Source: Aptenodytes patagonicus
Taxonomy: Eukaryota > Chordata > Aves > Sphenisciformes > Spheniscidae
Assembly (NCBI RefSeq): GCF_965638725.1
Contig: NC_134949.1
Span: 78,336,017 to 78,400,016 of the forward strand
DNA: 64,000 nt
Reading direction: 5' to 3'
Part shown: piece after piece, positions 48,301-60,100 of the stretch
Numbering within the stretch: position 1 is the first letter of the stretch
How the letters are laid out: the number at the start of each line of letters is the position of its first letter
Made by a program: the position numbers and the translations under genes
Notes under the pieces: model-generated
The model's input: the letters and a program-made list of their open reading frames with translations, nothing else
Databases searched by the model: none
Told to the model about the DNA's origin: nothing

Positions 48301-49444
48301 CCAGACTTTCGACTCTTGGATGAATTTCACCTAATAGCACAGAAGGCAACGGAGTCAAGGAGTAGGAAAGAATAGCTCTGGCTGAGGACAGTCTTTCTGG
48401 TCCTAGAAAGCAGATTCCTGCCACACAGCAACTTTGTTGTCTAAAACAAAGGGGCACCAGCATAGCAGTATGTGCACAATAGATTGTCGCAGAGGCTATT
48501 ACTCTCTACAATAAGGAAATGGTTTTTTGGCCAAACTAGCTGTTCCCCCTCCAGCCTGGTAGCTGGTGGCCCTGTGCACAGGCTCAGTTTGGCAATGGCG
48601 TGTGCATACACCTGGCTGTTAAAAATGTGGCCTTAGAACATTTTTGGCTTTGGGGGCAGGGGGGTGGTCATCTTCTGTAGCAAAGGAGACAGGCTATGCC
48701 TGGGAACCAGAGTAGGATTCCCTGGCGTCTTCAGAAATGCGAGAAGCCTTTTAGGCAGCCGGTAAGGATGTGTTACTCATACGTACTCGGGATTAAGTGA
48801 CTTAAGTCGATTTTTGGTGCTAATGAAATTTTCTTCTGACTCTAATCTGCAGGAACTGTGGGGAGATTTTGTCTTCCTCTGTAGCAAGAAGGAATTCTCC
48901 TACTCCCATCTTCTTGCAGCTTGTTGTAGTTCGTGGGTTTTGGTCTCCTGTATGACAGAGACTAGTAGGACTCCTCAGCACGGAGTTGCCCGAGAGGTGC
49001 AAGATAAAAGTGCGTAAAATCTTGCGTGGATTGAACAGTGACCGTGTATCATCTGTCATAATGCAAGAACAAAGGAACACCAAATGACACTATCTGGTGG
49101 CAGTCTCTAAGCAAACGAGTCCTTTTTCATACAGTGTGTATTTAGATGAAGAACTCATTGCCATGGGATCCTGTCAATACCAGTGTGAGGGGAAGAAAAC
49201 CCTGTGGAGGGCTATTCAACACAAAGATGCCCACAGAGTCCCGTGCTCTCTCTTGTACTCTTGCCCAGGCATTCGTTACGGGCCGTGGGCAGAGACAGCT
49301 CATTGGGTCAGATGGTGGTTTGAGTTGATGCCATCTTTCTGTGGTTCTTCTGTCTTAAGTTAGGAGGTGTGGGTAGGGGAGAGGATCTCCGTCTTGTACG
49401 AAGACTACCTGGCCTGAGTAGGAGGTCTAGAAAATGAGCAAACC
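45324..49444. other. Intergenic region between SULT4A1 3' end and EFCAB6 promoter
   Basis: About 4.1 kb with moderate GC. No exon pair or known repeat was recognised. Patches around 45540-46300 and 47530-48300 are more GC-rich and carry several open frames in both strands, without a match. In human an antisense noncoding RNA is annotated near this promoter, so noncoding exons are possible here. Confidence 0.5.
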
Positions 49445-51026
49445 ACAATGCATGGAACACATCTTTTATTCAATAAGCAAGCAAGCACAGAAGTATAATG
49501 TGTAGTGCTTAATATTCATACAGTACTAAAAATATAAAAATAGAAATAAAATTTCACTGAAAGCATTTTCACTCACAAATATACAAGGAAAAGTGCTGTC
49601 AAGCCACATCATGCTACACCACTTGTCAGTTGCTGAACTGACAGTTAGTTTCCCAACAGAACTGAAACACTAAAAATCTGCTAGTCCTTCCTCACGGCTT
49701 TTGATGAGCCTGAATATTTGACTAGCAAAAATGGGCCTCCTGCAGCCGAGAACCTAAAAAGCATAGATGTCAATACCTAACAGAACAATAAAATTATTCT
49801 GGAGAGTTTTATAGTGATAGTAGCCTGCTTCAGGCTGTTTGTGTACCTGTCGTTGAGAATAAAAAAAGATACAGAAATAAACTTGAATCCTGATTATAAT
49901 CCAGACCAGTCATGGCTAACAATTACTGAAACTGTATTCTGCACGAATGTTTGTGCAATACTCCCACCTGGTGGCGTATTTTTAAACTCTCTTCCTTCAG
50001 TGCTGCCATTTCCTCTGCCTGCTTACACTGGCATGTATATTCGTCTTCCACTTAGGTCTGGTGGAGTCCAGTAGCACAAACCGTAAACAGTGCTGAGCGC
50101 CCTTAACGTTTAGTGGAACTAGAGGATATCCAGCACCTTATCTTCTCTTACTGTATCTAATGGGTGAAATTCACATCTACACAGGAAAGTGATACGGGTC
50201 AGAGACTCTGGTTCCTCAAGAAAGACCCTGCACCAGATGCCTTGCTTTTAATCCCCATTTTGAGGGACTGCATTAGCGTTGGGGGCTTAAGAAGCTTCTG
50301 TTTGCTGACCTTCGGCATGGAGAGCTGAACTTCACCCATCAGGAAGACAGCTGTGTGCTGTCATCCATGAAAGCATGGGTGGGTTTTGGGATTAGAGTGA
50401 CAATCACAGCTGTATTTCATAACAAGGCCTGTCTTGCAGAGTATGCCAGTGCACAGAACCTACGCAAACTATACAGATAAGGGTGTGCAGAACCCAATGT
50501 GAACCCCACTTTGATCAGTTACTATTTTGGAATGGGATTTGTTTATACTTGATATACCTGCTATAAAAATAAATGTGACGATTAACCCCTGAGATCATTC
50601 TAGCATACAGTTTTGGCCTGTTACTTGTTTCCCTCTGAAATAATTTTTTATTTGGTTTACGGACGTTTATTTAGGTTCTAGTGAAAAGCTTTTATAAAAC
50701 ACATTAAATAATCAATGTGGGGCTGAAAAGGTGTACATTCTAGTTGCATATATGATACATACCTTATACGTATATAATACATTCCATAACAGCTGAGTAT
50801 TCTAGTATTGTCTAGGAAGTTCTTGCATGTGGACAAAGGATTAAAATACTAGAAGATAAACAGCTGTTTAGGATCAAAGATAATTGTATCTGATATGATT
50901 TACTTAGATTGTTTTTCTTTCTTTAAATCTTGTTACACATAATAGCTGCAGTAGTTTGTCCAGCAGGTAATAAATGAATGCATAAAGCACTTCTAGCTAT
51001 ATTTGGATATCATATGCATGCATTTT
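49445..51026 (-). other. SULT4A1: SULT4A1 3' UTR
   Basis: Non-coding end of the last exon, from the TAA stop to the distal poly(A) signal. The length of about 1.58 kb fits the long 3' UTR of the mammalian transcript. It is AT-rich in its first 500 bases. Confidence 0.7.
49465..49470 (-). terminator. SULT4A1: SULT4A1 poly(A) signal AATAAA
   Basis: The plus-strand TTTATT gives AATAAA on the minus strand, about 1.56 kb after the stop codon. Cleavage is expected near 49440-49452. Two nearer AATAAA copies (plus TTTATT near 50646 and 50667) could give a shorter 3' UTR. Confidence 0.65.
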
Positions 51027-51139
51027 TTATAAATAAAAATCAAATGTGAGGTCACATTTTCCCATCTTCTGTTTATAAACTAAATCAAATTTCTCATTCA
51101 TTGAAACAGTGAAGATGTCTTTCCATAGCCCAACTCGTC
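51027..51139 (-). CDS. SULT4A1: SULT4A1 exon 7, coding part with stop
   Basis: The acceptor is tgtttcag. It encodes RVGLWKDIFTVSMNEKFDLV then YKQKMGKCDLTFDFYL and TAA at 51029-51027, as in human. It contains the KxxxTVxxxE homodimer motif and the altered PAPS motif RVGLWKD. Confidence 0.97.
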
Positions 51140-54100
51140 CTGAAACACAGAGAAGGAACACAAGTCAGAGAGCGGACATAACAGGACACCAAGTATCTAC
51201 AGTCTACTTGTGCAGGGCACCAAGTATCATCTGTGAGATGCTAATCAGTCTCAGCTTTCACTGAAAGCTCAGTGAGACCTAAGGCTGTTCATTGTCTTAC
51301 CCAGTTCCCCTGCTACAACCCTTGCAAAGCCTTAAAATAAGTACCGTACACCTTGTCATCGGCACCAGGTGAGTATTATACAGGAAGAATCCAGATTTTT
51401 GTGAGATTTTGCTCTAGCCTTAATCAGAAATGAATACAGATTTTGGTTTGGGTACTCATTTAAAAGTGGGTTTCTGGTTTCAGTGCAAACTATGGCTGTT
51501 TAATAATTCCAACAGCTAACAACAATGAATTTCAAAATTACTGTGCCTTCAGCACACGCTGGTTAGAGAACTATCCAAAAGGTACATGGAATGCGGAGTA
51601 TTAAACTGATTATTGAATTCTGATGATTGCTGTAACATTATCATTACTAATTTCTATTATTTTATGTTTAAAGATTAAGTTCAACAGATGAATTTACATT
51701 TCTCAATATGGAGAGATTTGTTAAATACGAGTGCCTAGATTATATCTACAGAAGAGAACAAGTGCCATGCACCCAGTTTGTGCCATTTAAATTTTAATTT
51801 TGTACATGAGGAATAGGAAGCTTTTGGTGGATGCAATATGGACACTGAACGCTTTTTCCTTGTATGGAGTATTCTTCTACTCTACTGAACCCAACTAGTA
51901 ACATAACCTGATGACACTGCTGAACCCACCAGTCAAAGGCTGCACTGTTTCACCGCAGTCCAAAATTTATTTAACTCAAAGTCAGTCAGGCTTACTTGTT
52001 GGTGAATAAGCCCCATGGAGTAACCAGACTGAGAGGCCCAATTCTCTTCTCATTTATATTGGATATAAATAAAGACAAAATCCAGGCTTGTTCAACTGGA
52101 ATAAATGAAAGAATTGGGACTCTGCAACCAGAGAGCTTAATCATAACAGCAAGAACAAAACTACATGCAGGGAGCTTAATTATGCACTTGATGCATAAGA
52201 AGAATACCCATTTAATTTAATTACCATTGCTTTTACGCAGCAACTCTATAATTGAGTCCAAAGACAAAACTGTCTGAAACATCTACAAATTACATATTAA
52301 CGTGATGGTGTAGTATGTGTGGCAAGGGCCGTTTTATGAAATCAGGATTTTCCTGTAACTCCTGAAGGTATGACAGTGTTCTGGTTTGTTTTCAGGATCC
52401 AAAGATCAAAAGAACCTGAAACTGACTGAAAATGCATCATTTATTGTTTTCACCAAATTTCTCCTGCATCAAAAAAACCCTTAAGAAAACGCTTGCAATC
52501 ATAAACATCTGATACCGATTTCAGTTTTGCCCCGGCAACTATAATTGCGTAAAGTACAGCATGAAACATAAAAGCCTGTATTTGCCTTTCAATAATGATA
52601 ATAAAACAGTTTCTTCCTCTGCTTGGGGAAGATAAGTCTTTAATTTCTGAATCTCCCTAACAACATGTATGGACAAATGACAAGTTTTACAAAGGACATA
52701 CAGAGTGGATTATTTGTAACATCTTTTTTTTTTACCATATGAATTGATAGCTTGTCAAAAAGTCACCCACCTGGTTTATGATTTGAATCATGCAACTGTG
52801 TAAATTATGATGTGATAAGAGTCAAATATAAGTAACATATCTAATCATTGTTCTGCTTTCACAGCAGCTCAGGGTTATCTTCAGAGTAAAGATCAATGTG
52901 CTAAAAGAAAAAAAAATGAAGAACTAAAATAAAGCAAAATAATAAAGTAAATGTAACTAATGACAAATTAAAAATATTTGAAACAAATTACAATAAGCTG
53001 TCATGTTATCGCCACCATTCTTTGTCACAGAAACGAACAGAGAAGGAACAAAGCACTGTTAATGATGCTGCATTCTGAAGTAACAAAATACTGTAAAAGC
53101 CGCAGACAGCGAACAAAAGAAATTCAAAATAAAGATATTTTTAATAAAAAGCACAGAGTGAACAAATGACAAAATAATACATTAACTGCTGTAGCTCCCT
53201 TCCTTCTCTATTACAAAATGGAGGCTTCTTTTTGAAAGATCTGTAGATGGTATAAATAAGAGGCTCTGACCCTTGACTGGGGGTTTGTGGGCTCCACTGC
53301 AGAGCAATGAACACTAACACCACGTACAGAACGGTGCATGCAGCAAGAGCATGGGCATCGCCCCGTTTATCTCGATGGAGATGAACTGGCCAGCAGAGAC
53401 AGTGGTTGACCTTTCTGCCTGTGGAAGGTCTCACCAGCAGCTCTGTTCTCATTCCTCTTGTATTACAAGAGAAATCACCTTTCTTTCACAACTGCCTTGC
53501 TGGCTTTCACTGGACAAGGAGGGGGGATTTGGGCTGTGCATGGCGTGTAGCAGTGCTGCTGCTCCACAGATCTCCAGATCGTGGAGGTTAGAAACAAACC
53601 TAGGGTTTTGTGTTACTTCATGCAAGTCAACGGAGGAGAACATGGCTCTGTTGTTTGTAAAATCTTGCGCTGACATAGAACACTTTAATCAAGGCCCTCA
53701 GGATGTCTTACCAGACTCATTATTTTGCGATCTTGTCTTCATAGCAGAGAAGCGGGTTGGTAATCAGTTAGGCAACATGCCGTAAAATCCTACTGCAAAT
53801 GAGATGGTCTGTTGTTCTCACACAAGATGCATGTTGTATTACATGCCGAATTTTCAGTTTGAAGTAGTAAGGGGAGGGTAGGATGGGAGTTGAAAGCAAG
53901 GTAACTAAAAGCAGGAAAACACACCATTCAGTGGAGACTCTACCAGAAACTATAGGGAATATATTAGGTCTTTCAGTGAAACTACGAACTCCTTTGTCTT
54001 CACCGGAATTTTACCTCAAGCCAGCAAACTTGAGATATTTATGTCAAGAAGTCATCATTTACCATAACATAAGTGAACTGGGGCAAAAAGAGGTGCCATA

Positions 54101-57100
54101 TCACAGTTACGACAGAGAACTGCCCACAGGAATCTGGTTTCCAGTCCTACTGTAATAACTGGAGTGTATGGCCCCTACATAACGCACTAAAAGCCTTTCC
54201 ATACCAGGTGTGCAAAGTCACAGATAAAAGCAAGGAGGTGTGAGCAATGGCTTTTATCCAAGTATGACATTCTGAAATGTTTGTGCCAACATACAAACGG
54301 GACAAGTTATCCTGGGTCAGTTACTCTGACGATAGCCTGAGCTGAGTAATGGAAAACCGGTATACGGCTCTGCCAAGAAAGACGCAAAGGTAGAATACCA
54401 GTGAACCTGCTTTCATGGGAAAGCAAACTTGCTCTCAAAACAAACGCGACTGAGTGTTGGTAAGATTACAGTTTGATTAAAGGTGAATGCAAAGATACAA
54501 TAGACTTTTGTAAGGCATGTGATTTTAGTGTTTTTTAATAGAACTATATAAAGTCACCAAAATGCATGATAAATGAATAAACAACTGGCTAACTCAAAAT
54601 TAGTATTCAAGAAGGACTGACAATATTCAGTATTTTTATCAGAGATTTGAAAATAATTATAAAAATTACAGCTGATAAAATCTGCAGATAACAAGAAGGT
54701 TGGCTGAGAGAGGTGGTGTGGAAAGGGCTCCTACGCAGAAACCTAAGGATAACGTATTCAGGTCATGCTCCCTGAGTAAGGGGCAAGAACCCGCAAACTA
54801 GTTCCTCTGAAAAGACTTTGTGGTCACGATAAACGACACATGCTTCATGTATGATGCTGTAGGAAAAAGTGCTGATGTGGCCATGGATGCACAAACAAGG
54901 GAGATGGGGAGAGAAAGTTCCAGTTAAAACTGGATTAAATCAGTGGATAAAGTGATTTTATGTCTGGATAAGGCATTTGTGAGGCTGACAGAAATTCTCC
55001 TTTTTGATCTTATGCCCTCATTTTTAAAAAGGACTGTTAAGTGCTGTAAAGCAGCCTACAGAAAATAGTTTGAGGGAGACTTACTGAGGTCACTCTTACG
55101 CTTATCAGAAGGAAGACTGAGAAAGAACTTGATTTCTTGGCATTATCAAAGAACAGATGTATCAGCAGTTTAAAGGGCACTTCAGGTTCCTAGAGAAAGA
55201 CCTCACCAGCATAAACATCTGGAAGCTAAACACATTTTAAACAGCTGAGGTAGACAAGGAAAAGAAAAAGCTCGTAAGGAAAACTTACAGCTCCTTGTTA
55301 TTTGATGCCTTCAAATTAGTATCATCTGCTATTCTAGAAAATCTGATATACTTAAACACAAGGGCTTAGGCCAGGACAAACTGTATGAAATTGTGTGGGC
55401 TTTGACAGGCCAAAGGTCAGAAGGAGCAGTGCAGCCTTCTCACCATGAATAGCTCAATCCGTTGAAGTAAGCCAAAGACTAACAGAGCAGTTTGCGTGGT
55501 GTTGAATACACACTGTTGATCTTGGACGTTTCCATCCTTTTTAGTCAATTCTACCTAACTTTATTTCAAAACAAACAAACCCCAAAATTGCACCAACAGT
55601 CAGTTTCCTCCCATCATTTACATAGCAATATTTTGCCAACATCTTAACACATCCTGGAGGTTACGAAGTTGTCAGTTGCTTCTTGCAACTTCCACAATAA
55701 GAGTTTCACTGTGGGTTTTAAACATACCCCTGCCAACGGGAAGCGCTTCTGCATTACAGCACTGATCAATGAGTTGATGGCAGTGTTCCACCATGGATTC
55801 CAACTGTGCTTTGTCATAAGAAACTCCTAAGAACCTCACCAGTTGCTCCACCATTGTTGCTAGGTCCTGTAAGAGAGTATTTAAAAATATACTTTTAATA
55901 TATTTTTATATTTTTAAATATTTCAAAATAAATATTAAATTTAAATTAATTATTAAATATTTCAAAACAAATATTTAAATATTTCAAAGTAAGTTATATC
56001 CTGATGAGTGTGAAAAATACAAATGCAGAAGTTGTAGAAACACCACTCTCAAAATTTTGCCCCCTTCCAATTTGCTGAAAATAAACACATTCCAAGTTAT
56101 TAGGGTAAGACAAGTCGGCAGAGAACGCGGTCATGTAAGCTCGCCTCTTCAAATATTAGAACGGGGAACTGCAAAGTAACTGTGATGCTTCCCACTTCAG
56201 ACAACATCACACCCTTAACGGATCACTTTGGAATACGACTGTATTTTGGAGGAATTAAAAGTTACTTTGATTTTGATCTTGGTAAAATAAATTACTACAA
56301 ATGTTAGAACAGCCCTTCCTTCATTGTTAGCTTCTGGGACTGCATTCATGTAGATGGAAAGGATCTAGTGAGGTGGCCTCTGAGAATAAGCAGTCCTTCA
56401 TTTACGTATCCAGAACTCCAGGGTTCCTCAGTACGAGTGAGACTTCTGGAATTGCAAGGGCAAAACAGCAACGTTTATCCGGAAGCAGAAAGACACTGTG
56501 AGGCCACCAGCTTTTGGCAGCATCCATCAGTGAGCACAGCTAGGAATATATCATTATTCAAAACCATGGGTTTGAAATAACTTCTACTAAACTTTTTTAA
56601 TTATTCTGATTGATTGTATTACATCTTCTTTTAGCATCCCACTCCATCAGAAGGCTCCGTAAAGCTGAAATTATAATTTACTCAGCTTTATTGAGTTCTA
56701 CCCTGATTTTGCATTTTTGTAGGTTTAGAGATAGGAACTGGGTGTTTCCTATGTTTGCATTAATTTTCCAGTCAAATAAACATTTTGAAGTATTTTCATT
56801 AATTCTCAAAAATACATTATTGCAATAGGAAATGGAAACTAATGTTCTATGTAGTATTTCCACTAAATTTCTGATTAAAAACGAAGTGGAATTACTAGCC
56901 AGTGTACTTTAAGGACCCAATAATTATGTTCACCTTATGCTACACAATCATCCCCAATTGTTTTCAACATTGTTTCACAGAAGACAGTAAGAACAACCAA
57001 ATAATCAGAATAAATGCCAAATATATAGGGCAAAACACTGATGATGATGATACACTTTTTTTTCTCATTGATACAGCACACACAGCAAGACATTTCTTTC

Positions 57101-60100
57101 AAATGAATGCCCAGGGCTGAGTGTAGCAAGCACTGAACAGTTACCCATCTCTGCCTTCTCTGTGAGTAGTTTAGTGCCTGTGGATGCAGGCAGATTCCTG
57201 AGTAAATTACTAGGTTTATGAAAGTGCTGAAAGCCCATAGAAGCTATCGAATGCCCATGCTTTAAAAATGGTATCAGACATTAGGGAGCCCAAATATGGA
57301 CATAAGAAGCAAATTTTGTACTTTATGTATTTTAAACATTACGATGCTAAATGTAATTAGCAAGCCTTTTTGCTACATCTAACCTACCTTATGCATATCT
57401 TCATACTTGAGAAAAAGTACATTGGCATCCATGTGATGTTCCCAAAACTCTTGCACGTGTTCAAACCACGAACCATATCCTACTAGAAAGACATTATGAT
57501 TGGCATGAGGAAAATGAACACTTTTGTTACTAAGCCCTTTTCAAAAAGGAAAACAAAAGGAGAAAAACAAATTAACTGGAGTGGTTTGTAGCCCCAGGAG
57601 AACAGTGTCTGGTTTTGACCCATTGTCATGCACAGCAAGGAACTTAATTAAAAAAGAGTTTTTTTATCAGCTTGGAATATTCAAAAGAACTAACTTACCA
57701 TAAAGATAAAATGTTCAACTGAAAAGCCACCGTATTTCATGACGGACCTCTTGGAGCTCAGTATTAATAACGCCTGACTATTGAACGGAAATTGAGCCAA
57801 AATGAAAATTACACAGATAGCTTTGCAGAAGGCAAATTTCCAGTGGCTCCAATTTGTGTGAATTCCTGCATCACACAAGAATGTATCACACTGCAGCTTC
57901 CTTCACTTAGAAGCTAGATACAGCATTCACGGGATGTTCCATAGAGCATCCTCTATTACGGACAAAGAATTGCTAACAACCACTGTCCTTTCTTAATTAA
58001 ACAAGTATTGAGGAAACAGACCTATAAAAATGCTTCACGGTCATTCCCAAAAACATAGGATGTACTGACAGAATATTCTATTTATCATTACATCTCTTGC
58101 CCCCCCGCTAAAATCTAAGACCTATTCTCTTCTATTGTTATTTTCTGAACACTTCCACGCAACTTCTGTAGATAGGCCAGAACACAGCTTCACTTACACT
58201 GTTATCAGTTACCTCAATTACACAATAAATCCAGACTACAACCAGATGCCCATGAGGCGTTGAGTGCTCCCGAAAGCTTAGAGTGATGTGATGGGGTACT
58301 GCCCATTTATCACAAGTTGTGAGCTGGCCCAGCGTGCAGGGTTGCCAATGATGAAAAGCTTATGCCTCCTACCTCCTGCATGCCACCAGCAGCTTGTCTT
58401 CAGTTCCCCGTGTCTGCTGCGTGGGCTTTAGGACTTGAAGAGAAGCTGAGGTGCTGCGCTGGGAGGGCCTGCGCTCCCAACGCTGCTGATGCAGCGGTTA
58501 CTGGAAGTCTCAACCCTCCCCCCAAAACTTTCCTCCTTTGTTTTTCACTTCTCTGATAAAGTCCACACTTCCACTGATTTCAGTCAATTTATGTGTGTCT
58601 AGCAGAGGTTCAGACACTGGTATTTATTATCTAGAGAATATCTTTTGCTGCCAATATTACCAGAAAGACAACCCAAAGAGAAATGCATTCTGCGTATTTC
58701 TTTTTGCTACCCGTGATAAGTTCCCCCAAAGTACTTCAGGTAATCAAGGCAGGAGTTAAGCAAATATGGTGAGCAGTTTTTCACATTCTTTCCCAATATT
58801 TTTTTGGTCAATTTTATCTTTTCAGCAAAGCAGCTATAGAAAATTATGAAACTTTTTAGTTTTGTATTTTGAAGCCACCTTTTCCCTTTGAAAAAGAATT
58901 GTTTAATTTTGTTAACTGGAACATTTTCAATGGACAAAGAGGTCAGTTTCATAGGAAAGTTATTTGAATCAGCTGACTCATTTTCAATTTTTATAAAGGT
59001 ATTGGAAAAATTCTATTTTTGTTATTTCCATTCCATACACCCCTAAAGAAATTCACACATGAAACTACCACATCAGTCAAGCAAAAAGTGTTCCTAGCTG
59101 CTCTTAATGGTGCAGGGCAAGAATCCATTAAGATTATGTTAGCAGAGTTTACCTATGCTTTATGTAAGAAAATCCCTTAAGCTTTAGAGGATAATGCCAA
59201 AGAATTAGCACATTCAAGACTAATCCCTATCCAACTGTATGCTCTCAAACAATAGAGCTAACATGCACTGAATTTGTTTCAAGATGGTCAGGTATAAGGG
59301 GGGGTAAAAAGAGTGGGATTGTGTCATTTGGACTCAGTGCTTCTCCCTCTAGCAGTACTTGGACTTCTTGCGAAGGTTTTTTTCCTGCTGCATTGCTTCC
59401 ACGAGATGCAAACATTTAGCTAAATGCTAAATTTACTGTATTACAAAACACTCCATTTGTACAATTATGGACCCAGAAAATGCTGTAATGTTTTACTGAC
59501 TCTGGGAGGTTGTGATAAATCAGCTAGCTGCTACAAGACGAAGATATAAATAACTCTTGGGATACTTATATGACAAAGACTACAGAACCTTCCTTCTATC
59601 TTAGAAGACCTTCTAATGTGTCTTTCTTATGTCTCCAGTCTAGAAGTTCCTGATCGCAGGCTACAGACAAACATCCCATTCTCAGGGAATGCAAAAGAAA
59701 AAGCTGAAGGTGGGCTAGAACAGAAGGAGAGAATTTACCTTCCCTACACAAACTTGCAGGAGAAAGTAGCAAAGGTTTTTAAGGCCTGTTAAATAACCTC
59801 CACTGGTAGGCTTTTACTTTTTTTCTTCCCTTTAGTATTATACAGCTCCTTTAGCATCAACTCCTCCAAATTCCAGGTTGAAGGAAAGTTTGCTGCACTG
59901 GATCTAGAGGAGATCCTGCTCTCAGAGCACAAGGTACCTGGTGAATTCTTAGTGGCACGTTAAGGTATCATAGAGAAGATTTTGTAGAGAAATAGAAGGC
60001 AGTAAAAAATTTTTCTCTTCCTAGCTAGAAAGCGTGGCAAGCCAATGGCAAAAAGCCAAGTGGCAGCCAGTTATGTGAGAATGTAGGGCTTGTCCTCCCT

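Noticed and set aside
53351..53785. Plus-strand frame of 144 codons in SULT4A1 intron 6
   Set aside because: No family resemblance, no splice sites, and opposite in strand to the host gene.
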